Shown in pieces: positions 1-7,841 of a stretch of 64,000 nucleotides of DNA. The position numbers and the translations under genes were made by a program. The notes beneath the pieces were generated by a model. The model did not search any database, was not told the origin of the DNA, and saw nothing but the letters and a program-made list of their open reading frames with translations. Origin of the DNA: Phreatobacter sp. (GTDB taxonomy: Bacteria > Pseudomonadota > Alphaproteobacteria > Rhizobiales > Phreatobacteraceae); contig NZ_JAEULY010000002.1 in assembly GCF_016793595.1 (NCBI RefSeq), positions 248,001-312,000 of the forward strand, read 5' to 3'. Position 1 is the stretch's first letter, and every line of letters begins with the position of its first letter.

Positions 1-353
1 TCACGCCGACCTGCCACAGGAACCACATGCCCGGTTTCGTCGCCAATGCCGATACGATCAAGGCCAAGGGCGTCGATGCGATCTACGCGACCTCGACCAA
101 CGACGTCTTCGTGCTGGATGCCTGGCAGAAGGCGAGCGATGCAACTGGCAAGGTCGGCATCCTGGCGGATGGCAACGCCGAATTCGCCAATGCCATCGGC
201 CTTGCCAACGACGCGTCGGCGGCCGGCATGGGCATGCGCTCGAAGCGCTATTCGATGATCGTCAAGGACGGCGTCGTGACGTCGCTGAATGTCGGCGACG
301 CGCCGGGCAAGGCGGATATCTCCGGCGCCGACAATCTCATCACGCAGCTGTGA
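1..353 (+). CDS. Peroxiredoxin (Prx5/glutaredoxin-type), C-terminal part
   Basis: Partial gene whose 5' end lies before the window. The reading frame is open from base 3. It begins Thr-Pro-Thr-Cys (Cys at 12-14), the peroxidatic-cysteine motif of the AhpC/TSA family Prx5-like peroxiredoxins. This is followed by a histidine and the PGFV segment typical of the family. About 117 residues remain, ending LITQL. Family role: thiol-dependent reduction of hydrogen peroxide and alkyl hydroperoxides in the cytoplasm. No second, resolving cysteine is seen downstream, so it would act as a 1-Cys enzyme relying on glutathione or thioredoxin. Family assignment is firm; substrate is not visible. Confidence 0.85.
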   Translation, partial: TPTCHRNHMPGFVANADTIKAKGVDAIYATSTNDVFVLDAWQKASDATGKVGILADGNAEFANAIGLANDASAAGMGMRSKRYSMIVKDGVVTSLNVGDAPGKADISGADNLITQL

Positions 354-387
354 TGCAGAGGAGCGGCCGCGCCGCCCCTTCTCCGGT

Positions 388-900
388 TCACATCGCGAAG
401 ACGCCGACGGCGGCCAGCGCGCCGGCCGCGGCGATGGGCATGGCGACCCGCACCGGGATCGGCTCGGGCAGCCAGTCGCGCAGGCGGGCGGCGAGGCGCG
501 ACGCCTTCCGGCCGGCCTTGAGCGGCAGGGTCACGACGGCCGGCAGGCTGTCGCGGCAGATGGCGTGCTTGCGGACATAGTGCGGCACCCGCCAGACCGA
601 CCATGTCCCGGCGCGGAACAGCGCGGCATCGCCCGGACGAAGCGTGCGTGTGCCGCCGGCCTCGTCGGTGACGTTCACCTCGCCCTCGATGATGTGGACG
701 ATCTCGTCGCCGCCGAAAAACCAGCGGAACGCACCGGCCGTGCAGTCCCATGCCATGGCTTGCGTGGTTCCATCGGAGGAATCGGACCAATGGCGGCAGC
801 GGGCAACCGGATTGCCCTCCAGTATCCACTCGGGCCGGATCGGGGCCGGGTCGAGGTCGAGGTCGGCAAGGCTCGCAGCGACGAAAGAAGCTTGGCTCAT
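388..900 (-). CDS. Cupin-domain protein with a C-terminal membrane segment
   Basis: 170-residue protein. The centre (about residues 50-120) has a cupin fold signature: the GGDEIVHIIEGEVNV strand, then TLRPGDAALFRAGTWSVW, as in the Cupin_3 (DUF861) group. The C-terminus carries a hydrophobic stretch (PIPVRVAMPIAAAGALAAV) that looks like a single transmembrane helix. The frame stays open upstream to 1146, but the ATG at 898-900 gives the usual length for the family and avoids overlapping the lysE-family gene. No enzymatic function can be assigned; DUF861 members include ureidoglycine/ethanolamine-type cupins. It lies 73 bp downstream of the LysE gene in the same direction. Confidence 0.75.
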   Translation of the reverse strand: MSQASFVAASLADLDLDPAPIRPEWILEGNPVARCRHWSDSSDGTTQAMAWDCTAGAFRWFFGGDEIVHIIEGEVNVTDEAGGTRTLRPGDAALFRAGTWSVWRVPHYVRKHAICRDSLPAVVTLPLKAGRKASRLAARLRDWLPEPIPVRVAMPIAAAGALAAVGVFAM

Positions 901-973
901 GGCGGGTTCCTGTCCCATGCGGAGACAGTCGCCCCGCTTGCCGGCAGGGATCGCAATCGGCGTGCCGCCGAAT

Positions 974-1582
974 TCAGAGCCGCGTCGCCCAGAGCAGCCA
1001 GCCCGCGACCCCGACGAGAAGCGCGGCCAGGAAGGCACGGAAGCGAGCGATGCCCGTGGACCGGCCGAGAAAGCCCTGGAGGCGCGCCGCCGCCAGCACG
1101 ATAGCGGTGTGGATGATGGTGGCGATGCCGACATAGGCGGCCGCATAGACCCACGTCGTCGCTCTTACCTCGGCGGCGCCGCCTTCCGGCACGAAGGTCG
1201 GCAGGACGGTGATGAAGAACACCGCCGCCTTGGGGTTCAGGACATTGGTCAGGAAGCCGCGCCAGAACAGCCCGCCCGGACCTGCCTGCGCGTCGAGCCC
1301 GTCTCCGCTCTCATCCCGCTGGCGCCAGATTTCCCAGGCCAGCCAGAGGAGATAGAGAAAGCCGGTCCATCGCAACGCGCCGTAGAGCGCGGGAACCTCG
1401 GTGACGATGGCGGCCAGCCCGAGAATGGCCAGCACGCCCATGGTCGCAAGGCCGAGCGCGACGCCGGCCACGGCGAAAAGACCCGGCCGCAGCCCGCGGG
1501 CGAGCGTCAGGGCGGCGAGCGTCGCCATGTTCGGACCGGGCGTGATCTCGACGATGATGCAGGCGATGAGGAAGGCGACCAC
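974..1582 (-). CDS. LysE/RhtB family amino-acid exporter
   Basis: 202-residue inner-membrane protein with about six hydrophobic helices. It contains the family signature ITPGPNM near the N-terminus and GFLTNVLNPKAAVFF in the middle. LysE/RhtB proteins export amino acids such as lysine, homoserine or threonine using the proton gradient. The frame is open into rnhA, but GTG at 1580-1582 (VVAFLIA...) places the start 4 bp after the rnhA stop and begins directly with the first helix, so it is preferred. It is the distal gene after thrB and rnhA; homoserine or threonine export would fit the thrB context, but that is inference. Confidence 0.85.
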   Translation of the reverse strand: MVAFLIACIIVEITPGPNMATLAALTLARGLRPGLFAVAGVALGLATMGVLAILGLAAIVTEVPALYGALRWTGFLYLLWLAWEIWRQRDESGDGLDAQAGPGGLFWRGFLTNVLNPKAAVFFITVLPTFVPEGGAAEVRATTWVYAAAYVGIATIIHTAIVLAAARLQGFLGRSTGIARFRAFLAALLVGVAGWLLWATRL

Positions 1583-1586
1583 AAGG

Positions 1587-2054
1587 TCAGCCCTTGGCCG
1601 GCTTGAACGGCGCCATGCCCTCGCGGGCCAGTTCGTCGGCCCGTTCGTTCTCGGCATGGCCGGCATGGCCCTTGACCCAATGCCAGGTCACCTCGTGCAG
1701 GTCGCTGACGTCGTCGAGCCGTTGCCAGAGGTCGGCATTCTTCACCGGCTTCTTGTCGGCGGTCTTCCAGCCGTTCCGCTTCCAGCCGTGAATCCAGCTC
1801 ATGATGCCGTTCTTCACATACTGACTGTCGGTGTGGAGATCGACCTGCGAGGGACGCTTCAGCGCCTCCAGAGCATTGATCGCGGCGAGCAGTTCCATGC
1901 GGTTGTTGGTGGTGACCGCCTCGCCGCCGCTCATCTCCTTCTGCGTCTCGCCATAGCGCAGGATGGCGCCCCAGCCGCCCGGCCCGGGATTGCCGGAACA
2001 GGCTCCGTCCGTGAAGATCTCGACGCGGCGGGCGGGTGTTTTCGTGGCGGTCAT
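1587..2054 (-). CDS. rnhA: Ribonuclease HI
   Basis: 155 residues, normal length. It cleaves the RNA strand of RNA-DNA hybrids (R-loops, primer removal) in the cytoplasm. The metal-binding carboxylates are visible: Asp16 in [11 protein letters not shown], Glu54 in NNRMEL, Asp76 in HTDSQYV, and the late Asp in ENERADELA. The [11 protein letters not shown] handle loop is intact. Its ATG overlaps the thrB stop by four bases (ATGA), so the two are translationally coupled. The order ispH-thrB-rnhA is common in alphaproteobacteria. Confidence 0.97.
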   Translation of the reverse strand: MTATKTPARRVEIFTDGACSGNPGPGGWGAILRYGETQKEMSGGEAVTTNNRMELLAAINALEALKRPSQVDLHTDSQYVKNGIMSWIHGWKRNGWKTADKKPVKNADLWQRLDDVSDLHEVTWHWVKGHAGHAENERADELAREGMAPFKPAKG

Positions 2055-3013
2055 GCCAGACCGTATTCGGTGGGCGAGCCGACCTTCTGGTGGAAGCGCA
2101 GCTTCTTCAGATATTCGAGTGGATCCTTCGGCGTCACCACGGCGCCGGGCGGCACGTTCAGCCAGTCGACGAGGCGCGTCAGCAGGAAGCGCAGGGCCGA
2201 ACCGCGCGCCAGCAGCGGCAGGGCGGCCTTCTCGGCCTGGCTCAGGGGCCGGACCGCCTGATAGGCGGCGATCATGGCCGAACCCTTGGCGAAATCGAAC
2301 TCATAGTCTTGCGAGAAGCACCAGGCGTTCAGGCAGATGGCGAGATCGTAGGCGAGGATGTCGTTGCAGGCGAAGTAGAAGTCGATCAGGCCGGACAGCC
2401 TGTTCTGCAGGAAGAAGACATTGTCGTTGAACAGGTCGGCGTGGATGACACCGGCCGGCAGGTCCTTCGGCCAGTGCCGTTCGCAATGGTCGAGCTCTCC
2501 GGCCATGGTCGCGGCAAGACCGTTGGCTACGGTATCGGCGCGGTCGCGCGCGTGCTCGTAGAGCGGCCGCCAGCCCGGCACCGACAGCGCGTTGGGGCGG
2601 CGGATGGCGAAGCCTTCGCCGGCGAGGTGCAGTTCGGCCAGCGCCTTGCCGACGGCAGCGCAATGGTGGACTTGCGGGCGCCTGATCCACATGCCTTCGA
2701 GGAAGGTGACGATAGCGGCAGGACGCCCGGCAAGCTCGCCCAGCGCCTCGCCGGACCTCATCTTCACCGGTTGCGGGCAGGTAAGGCCGCGGGCGGCGAG
2801 ATGCTCCATGAGGCCGACGAAGAACGGCAGGTCGGCGGGATCGACGCGCTTTTCATAGAGCGTCAGGATGAAGGTGCCGGCGGTGGTGTGGAGCAGGAAG
2901 TTCGAGTTCTCGACGCCCTCGGCAATGCCCTTGAACGACAGGAGCTCGCCGATGTCGTAGCGGGTCAGGTGCGCCGACAGATCCTCGGCGGTGACATCGG
3001 TATAGACGGCCAT
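2051..3013 (-). CDS. thrB: Homoserine kinase, aminoglycoside-phosphotransferase fold
   Basis: 320 residues. Phosphorylates L-homoserine with ATP in threonine biosynthesis. It belongs to the APH-fold ThrB type of alphaproteobacteria and pseudomonads rather than the GHMP-kinase type. Visible motifs are the N-terminal [13 protein letters not shown], the catalytic HADLFNDN (residues 191-198, Asp193 the catalytic base) and the metal-binding LIDFYFA (Asp211). It starts 11 bp after the ispH stop and overlaps rnhA by 4 bp. No sign of decay. Confidence 0.95.
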   Translation of the reverse strand: MAVYTDVTAEDLSAHLTRYDIGELLSFKGIAEGVENSNFLLHTTAGTFILTLYEKRVDPADLPFFVGLMEHLAARGLTCPQPVKMRSGEALGELAGRPAAIVTFLEGMWIRRPQVHHCAAVGKALAELHLAGEGFAIRRPNALSVPGWRPLYEHARDRADTVANGLAATMAGELDHCERHWPKDLPAGVIHADLFNDNVFFLQNRLSGLIDFYFACNDILAYDLAICLNAWCFSQDYEFDFAKGSAMIAAYQAVRPLSQAEKAALPLLARGSALRFLLTRLVDWLNVPPGAVVTPKDPLEYLKKLRFHQKVGSPTEYGLA

Positions 3014-3024
3014 CGGATGGGCTT

Positions 3025-4050
3025 TCAGGCCGCCGCGTCCGGGCGGAGCTGGCGGGGCAGGGGGAAGAAGACGCTTTCGTCGGCGGTCGAGACGGTCTCG
3101 ACCGACACCTCGTAGCGCGTCGCGAAGGCCTCGATGATCTCCTCGACCAGCACCTCCGGAGCCGACGCACCGGCTGTGATGCCGAGAGAGGCAATGTCGC
3201 CGAACCTGTCCCAGTCGATGTCTGCGGCGCGCTGGACCAGTTCGGAGATGCGGCAGCCCTCGCGCTCGGCGACCTCGCGCAGGCGCTGGGAATTGGACGA
3301 GTTGGGGGCGCCGACGACGATCATCGCCTCGACGCGCGGCGCGACGCGTTTCACCGCTTCCTGCCGGTTGGTGGTGGCGTAGCAGATGTCTTCCTTGTGC
3401 GGGCCGACGATGGCCGGAAAGCGGGCACGCAGGAAGTCGACGATCTCGCGAGTGTCATCGACCGAGAGGGTCGTCTGGGTGACGAAGGCGAGCGCATTTT
3501 CGTCGCGCGGCACGAAGGTCTTCGCCTGGTCCAGCGTTTCGACGAGCGTCACGGCGCCGGGCGGCAGCTGGCCCATCGTGCCGACCACTTCGGGGTGGCG
3601 GGCATGGCCGACGAGGACGACCTCGCGGCCGCGCTTGTGGTGGATTTCGGCCTCGCGGTGAACCTTGGTGACCAGCGGGCAGGTGGCGTCGATGGCGAGG
3701 AAATTGCGGCCCTCGGCCTCCACGGGAACCGATTTCGGCACGCCATGCGCCGAGAAGATCACCGGCGCGGCGGTGTCGGGGATTTCCGACAGTTCCTCCA
3801 CGAAGATGGCGCCCTTGGCCTTCAGCCCGTCGACCACGAAGCGGTTGTGGACGATCTCGTGGCGCACATAGACCGGCGGGCCATAGATGCGCAGCGCCTG
3901 TTCCACCGCGTCGATGGCCCTGACAACGCCGGCGCAGAAGCCGCGCGGCGAGCAGAGCAGGATGGTCAGCGGCGGTTTGTCCTGCGGCGCGGCCAAGGCG
4001 GTCTCCGGATGAGCGTGCCACGGTTTCGGAGGGATCGGCGCGCCTGTCAA
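3025..4050 (-). CDS. ispH: 4-hydroxy-3-methylbut-2-enyl diphosphate reductase
   Basis: Last enzyme of the MEP pathway: an Fe-S reductase converting HMBPP to IPP and DMAPP. Motifs: [12 protein letters not shown] (first cluster cysteine), [10 protein letters not shown] (second), and [14 protein letters not shown] (third), plus the [11 protein letters not shown] substrate loop. No ATG is available near the expected N-terminus. The frame runs open into the DUF4031 gene up to an unlikely ATG at 4299. The TTG at 4048-4050, 11 bp after the DUF4031 stop, gives 341 residues, close to the usual 310-340, and is the preferred start; a second TTG lies 18 codons further in. Product is certain, exact start is not. 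Confidence 0.93.
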   Translation of the reverse strand: MTGAPIPPKPWHAHPETALAAPQDKPPLTILLCSPRGFCAGVVRAIDAVEQALRIYGPPVYVRHEIVHNRFVVDGLKAKGAIFVEELSEIPDTAAPVIFSAHGVPKSVPVEAEGRNFLAIDATCPLVTKVHREAEIHHKRGREVVLVGHARHPEVVGTMGQLPPGAVTLVETLDQAKTFVPRDENALAFVTQTTLSVDDTREIVDFLRARFPAIVGPHKEDICYATTNRQEAVKRVAPRVEAMIVVGAPNSSNSQRLREVAEREGCRISELVQRAADIDWDRFGDIASLGITAGASAPEVLVEEIIEAFATRYEVSVETVSTADESVFFPLPRQLRPDAAA

Positions 4051-4061
4051 GGCGAGCCGCT

Positions 4062-4346
4062 TCAGGCGGCTCCGCGCGGCAGCGGTTTCGCCACCCGGAC
4101 GCGCCGCACGACGGCGACGATTTCGTGGCGCGTGCAGGGGATGGCCCCCATGGTGATGGCCCGCTTCCGTTCGAAGCCGGTCAGATCGTAATGCGGGGCA
4201 TTGGTCTTCGGCGGTCCTTGGTAGATCGAGCGCGGCACGCCCATGAGACGTGCGAAACGATGCAATTCCTCCTCGGTGTCGGCGAGGAGATGGCACCATT
4301 TGAGGCCCTGCCAGTCCCAGATCGGATCGTCGACATAGACCGCCAT
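4062..4346 (-). CDS. DUF4031 domain-containing protein
   Basis: 94-residue small protein, opening [14 protein letters not shown] and containing [17 protein letters not shown], which is the DUF4031 signature. Function unknown. It starts 3 bp after the ubiB-like stop and ends 11 bp before ispH, so it sits inside a tight leftward operon. No signal peptide or membrane segment is visible; it is probably cytoplasmic. Confidence 0.88.
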   Translation of the reverse strand: MAVYVDDPIWDWQGLKWCHLLADTEEELHRFARLMGVPRSIYQGPPKTNAPHYDLTGFERKRAITMGAIPCTRHEIVAVVRRVRVAKPLPRGAA

Positions 4347-4349
4347 CGA

Positions 4350-5714
4350 TCAGGCCGCCTTGAGTCCGGCCGAGCCGAGCGCGGCGTCCTGCTTGGCGAT
4401 GACATCGTCGAGGCTGAAGCGGTCGATTTCCTCGTTGTAGAGGCGATAGAAGTTCAGCTCCGCCTTGAGGTGCAGGAAGACGCCGCCGAGGCCGATGGCC
4501 GCGCGGTCCATCAGCACGAATTCCTGCGGGATCGTCACCGGTCCCTTCTCCTTCAGCGCCTTGTGGACCTGGAAGGCTTCGCGGCGGCCGTATTCACCGG
4601 GCGCGACGCCATCGGCGATGGAGCGCACGCGGTCGTCCAGCAACGGGCCGTAGATGAAGCGCGCCCAGACGTTGAGGATGTCGATGAGATCGCGGGTGAG
4701 GTTCTTGAAGCCCCAGGTCTCGTAGGCGTGGACAACACGGGCGTCATCGCTGGTCTCCAGCCCCTTGTAGAGGTCGATCACCGCCGCGATGAAACGCGGC
4801 GGGAAGATGCGTACGCAGCCGTAATCGAGCAGGTTGATGCCGCCCGGCTCGCCGTTCTCCTCGAAGACCGAATAGTTGCCGAGATGCGGGTCGCCGTGGA
4901 TCACCCCAATATGGGCGAAGGGATGCCACCACGCCCGGAACATGGCGGTCGCCAGCCGGTTGCGGATGGCGAGCGGCCGGTCGACATGGCTCAGCATCTT
5001 GGTGCCGTCGAGCCATGAGAGCGTCAGCAGCCTTCCCGTGGAGAGTTCGTTTCGGACGATCGGCACGCGCACCAGCGGCTCATTGGCGAGAACGTCCTGA
5101 TAAAGAGCCGCGTGCTTGGCCTCGCGGCGGTAGTCGAGTTCCTCGCGAACCCGCTCGCCGATCTCCTTGATGATTTCGCGCGTGTCGATGGCGGGGTCCA
5201 TGCGTCGCTGGATCGCGAACAGGATTTCGAGCTGGGCGAGATCGGCCTCGACGGCCGACTGCATGTCCGGATATTGCAGCTTCACGGCCAGCTTCATGCC
5301 GTCGTGGGCCGTGGCGCGGTGGACCTGGCCAAGGGAAGCGGCTGCTGCCGGCACCTTGTCAAAGCTCGCGAAGCGCTTTTCCCAGTCAGGGCCAAGTTCG
5401 GCCATCATCCGACGCTTGACGAAGGCCGGGCCCATGGGCGGAGCCTCGGACTGGAGCTTCTGCAACTCCGATGCATATTCCGGCGGCAGAACCTCGGGGA
5501 TGGTCGATAGCAGCTGCGCCACCTTCATGATCGGGCCCTTGAGCCCGCCCAGCGCGCGCGTCAGGTCCGCGGCGTTCTTCTCCCGGTCAAGCGAGGCGCC
5601 GAACAGGCGCGCCGCCGCGATGGAAGCGGCCGCGCCGGCGACATTGGTGCCGACGCGGGCATAGCGCGACAGGCGGCCGGAGAGGCGGTTGGCTTCGTCG
5701 TCGCGCGGCGGCAT
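4350..5714 (-). CDS. ABC1/UbiB family atypical kinase-like protein
   Basis: 454 residues. ABC1 (ADCK/UbiB) proteins are atypical protein-kinase-fold ATPases linked to ubiquinone or lipid metabolism. Visible: a KxGQ-like segment degenerate as MKVAQLLS, the [11 protein letters not shown] motif, [11 protein letters not shown] (catalytic-loop region) and LLDYGCVR (the DFG equivalent). It lacks the C-terminal transmembrane helices of E. coli UbiB. The frame begins with GTG at 5720, but ATG at 5712-5714 has GGAG at a good distance upstream and is preferred. First gene of the operon leading into ispH. Whether it serves ubiquinone synthesis is not shown by the sequence. Confidence 0.88.
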   Translation of the reverse strand: MPPRDDEANRLSGRLSRYARVGTNVAGAAASIAAARLFGASLDREKNAADLTRALGGLKGPIMKVAQLLSTIPEVLPPEYASELQKLQSEAPPMGPAFVKRRMMAELGPDWEKRFASFDKVPAAAASLGQVHRATAHDGMKLAVKLQYPDMQSAVEADLAQLEILFAIQRRMDPAIDTREIIKEIGERVREELDYRREAKHAALYQDVLANEPLVRVPIVRNELSTGRLLTLSWLDGTKMLSHVDRPLAIRNRLATAMFRAWWHPFAHIGVIHGDPHLGNYSVFEENGEPGGINLLDYGCVRIFPPRFIAAVIDLYKGLETSDDARVVHAYETWGFKNLTRDLIDILNVWARFIYGPLLDDRVRSIADGVAPGEYGRREAFQVHKALKEKGPVTIPQEFVLMDRAAIGLGGVFLHLKAELNFYRLYNEEIDRFSLDDVIAKQDAALGSAGLKAA

Positions 5715-5780
5715 TGGCACTCCGAAATGGCTGCCAGCCTCAGATAGGGCTTATCCCGTCCGGATGCGAGGGCAAGAACC

Positions 5781-6665
5781 CTAGAGTGCTGTACCCCCGC
5801 GGAAGAGTGCAATCAGGTCGTCCGCATCGGCGCTCCAGCCCTTGTAGGCGCGCTGCGGACCGTCGAGGCCATCCAGGTCGTCGGCAAGCAAACGGCCGGA
5901 ACGGGTGCCGGCGAGCAGCGTTGCCGGTCCCTGATGGACACGGATGGTGAAGGCGATGTCGCCAGACCGGGGCAGCTTGATCAGGGTCTGACGCTCGACG
6001 CGGACGTGGACGCGCGCAGGGTCGATCAGACCATCGGTGCCGCGCCACGACTTCGGGTGCGGTTCGGGGTGGTGCAGCCGGTCGTCGTCGTAAAGTGACC
6101 AGTTGAAGCGCTCGACGGGTTGAGACGGGGCGAGATTGTCGAAGATGCGTGTGACCATCTGATCCATGCGGCCGGCAAACCCCGGCACGGGCGCATGGAT
6201 CGCATTCATCGGACGGCCGATCTTGTCGGCGAGCCGCCACGACGACGGAAAGGCGAGAGCCGCTGCGGCGAGACGCCAGCCTTCATCCGTCCGGCGCATC
6301 AGGCAGATGTCCTCCTGCACGAGGCGGGAGGCGGTGAGCAGCGGTGGACCATCCGCGCCGAGATCGATTGTTCGGCCAGCCGTCGGCAGCTCGATGCGGT
6401 CGCCATCGCGTCGATGGGTTTCAGCTTGGTGCGCCACGAGGTTCCCGACGAGGATATCGAGAAGCTCTTGCTGTGCCGGGCCGGTGCCGCGTTCGGCGCG
6501 AAAGATCGTTGGCAGATCGGCCGCCTCCAGCCGGGCCTTTTCGTCGAGATAGACGCCAAGGCGGGCATCCACCTCGATCCAGTCGGCGAGCGCGATCGGT
6601 CGCATGCCGATGGTGAAGGGCCTCGACGCGCCGTCCCAAGGCAAATGGCGGAGGGGATCGCTCAC
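5781..6665 (-). CDS. DUF3445 / haem-dependent oxidative N-demethylase-like protein
   Basis: 294 residues, matching the length and motifs of DUF3445 (HODM alpha-subunit-like): FTIGMRPI...WIEVD near the N-terminus, LVQEDICLM, LAAAALAFPSSWRLADKIGRPM in the middle, and FNWSLYDDDRL...RVERQTLIKLP later. Characterised relatives are haem-dependent oxidative N-demethylases of small amines. The start is GTG at 6663-6665, overlapping the toxin-gene stop as GTGA, so translation is coupled to the upstream toxin-antitoxin genes. The frame is open further upstream but the extra sequence is only a shadow of the toxin gene. Substrate unknown. Confidence 0.82.
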   Translation of the reverse strand: MSDPLRHLPWDGASRPFTIGMRPIALADWIEVDARLGVYLDEKARLEAADLPTIFRAERGTGPAQQELLDILVGNLVAHQAETHRRDGDRIELPTAGRTIDLGADGPPLLTASRLVQEDICLMRRTDEGWRLAAAALAFPSSWRLADKIGRPMNAIHAPVPGFAGRMDQMVTRIFDNLAPSQPVERFNWSLYDDDRLHHPEPHPKSWRGTDGLIDPARVHVRVERQTLIKLPRSGDIAFTIRVHQGPATLLAGTRSGRLLADDLDGLDGPQRAYKGWSADADDLIALFRGGTAL

Positions 6666-7045
6666 GCTGGCCAGTTGTCCCGGATCCAGCGGGTCAGACC
6701 CTCCTCGCCGACCTCGCCGGCAGCAAGCGCGAAGATGATGGCAGCCATCTCCGTCTCGGGAACGTCGAAATCGATTCCGTTCAGGTCCAAGAATACCACC
6801 AGCGCCAGTAGCGCCGCACGCTTGTTGCCATCGACAAAGGGATGGTTCCTCGCGATTCCGTAGGCATATGCCGCGGACAGTTCCGGCAACTCTGCACCTT
6901 CGTAAGCCCACTTGTTGCGAGGTCGATCTAGGGCGGATCCCAGCATACCCTGATCACGGATCCCCGGCGGTCCGCCGAACTCGCGCAACTGCCTCTCGTG
7001 GATCGCGATCACGAGTTCGGCCGTAAGCCAGATCGGCTCGCTCAT
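6662..7045 (-). CDS. Death-on-curing (Doc/Fic) family toxin
   Basis: 127 residues. The Fic-domain core HPFVDGNKR (residues 68-76) is intact, followed by AALLALVVFLDLNG as in Doc. Doc toxins phosphorylate and inactivate elongation factor EF-Tu. N-terminal WLTAELVIAIHERQLREFGG and GIRDQGMLGSAL match the Doc consensus. The start ATG overlaps the antitoxin stop (ATGA). The downstream DUF3445 gene overlaps its stop as GTGA. It should be neutralised by the AbrB-type partner encoded just upstream. Confidence 0.92.
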   Translation of the reverse strand: MSEPIWLTAELVIAIHERQLREFGGPPGIRDQGMLGSALDRPRNKWAYEGAELPELSAAYAYGIARNHPFVDGNKRAALLALVVFLDLNGIDFDVPETEMAAIIFALAAGEVGEEGLTRWIRDNWPA

Positions 7046-7302
7046 TTGGCGAGTTCTGCGAGCGCATTCCGATAGCGCTTGATCGCTCTGTTCGCGCTTT
7101 CCATGCCCTTGGCGAACTGCGGATCGCGGGCCGAGAGATTCAGCGTTCCGTCAGCAAATTCTGCCACATGCAGCTTGTCGCCTTCGTGCAGGTTCAGGCG
7201 CGCGAGCAGTTCCTTCGGCAGGATCAGCCCGACAGAATTGCCGATCTTGCGAATCTGCAGCACGAAACCGTCAGTTTCGGTCTTGCGTGGCTGTTCGTTC
7301 AT
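7042..7302 (-). CDS. AbrB/MazE-type antitoxin
   Basis: 86 residues. The N-terminal half is a SpoVT-AbrB swapped-hairpin DNA-binding domain (LQIRKIGNSVGLILPKELL, then GDKLHVAEF). The C-terminal tail is charged and probably binds the Doc toxin. An upstream in-frame start at 7338 exists, but the ATG at 7300-7302 has GGAGG five bases before it and is clearly the better start. Such antitoxins usually repress their own operon; no clear operator was identified in the 59 bp upstream. Confidence 0.9.
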   Translation of the reverse strand: MNEQPRKTETDGFVLQIRKIGNSVGLILPKELLARLNLHEGDKLHVAEFADGTLNLSARDPQFAKGMESANRAIKRYRNALAELAK

Positions 7303-7361
7303 GGCGGCCTCCGTTTCGTCATACGGAATGTATAACACGCTGAGAGCCGCGCGTCACAGCA

Positions 7362-7841
7362 TCAGCCGGTGGGCCGATCGGCCGTCGTGTCGAGGATGAA
7401 GGGCAATCGCCGGCCGTAGACACGGATCGTCGAATAGGAATTGTCCAGCCAGAAGCCGGTGGCGGCGCGGGTGGCGTAGGGGTTCGAGCGCCGCTCACGG
7501 CCGAAGGTGACATTGGCCATCGGGAAGGTCTGCACGATCCGCCCGAAGGTGGACATGGACTCGATCCGCATCGCGTCCTTCGTGCGCCAGACCGCCGTGG
7601 CGTATTGGCGGATATAGACCTCGATCATCAGGGCGAAGAGCGCAGAGACCGGCGACAACACCAGCGAGGCGACGTGGTTGTTGGTGGGATCGTCGATCCG
7701 CGTCGCCCAGGCGAGCCAGGCGAAAAAGACGGCCGGCCCCCAGAAGACCAGTTGCAGGAACCGCAGCCGCCACAGCCGCGTGTTGCGGTAGACGAGCTCG
7801 TAGCCGTCGCCGGGCGCGGACGCGCCGGAGCTCTCAGCCAT
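7362..7841 (-). CDS. Hypothetical membrane protein, coupled to pepF
   Basis: 159 residues, not recognised as a named family. Two hydrophobic segments (about residues 30-45 FLQLVFWGPAVFFAWLAWA and 60-78 VASLVLSPVSALFALMIEV) suggest two membrane helices, followed by a polar C-terminal domain. The pepF stop and this start overlap as GTGATG: either the GTG at 7842-7844 or the ATG at 7839-7841 may be used. The coupling suggests co-expression with pepF, nothing more. Confidence 0.72.
   Translation of the reverse strand: MAESSGASAPGDGYELVYRNTRLWRLRFLQLVFWGPAVFFAWLAWATRIDDPTNNHVASLVLSPVSALFALMIEVYIRQYATAVWRTKDAMRIESMSTFGRIVQTFPMANVTFGRERRSNPYATRAATGFWLDNSYSTIRVYGRRLPFILDTTADRPTG

Noticed and set aside
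4051-4299. ATG start for ispH at 4299
   Set aside because: It would overlap the whole DUF4031 gene and add about 83 residues unlike any IspH.
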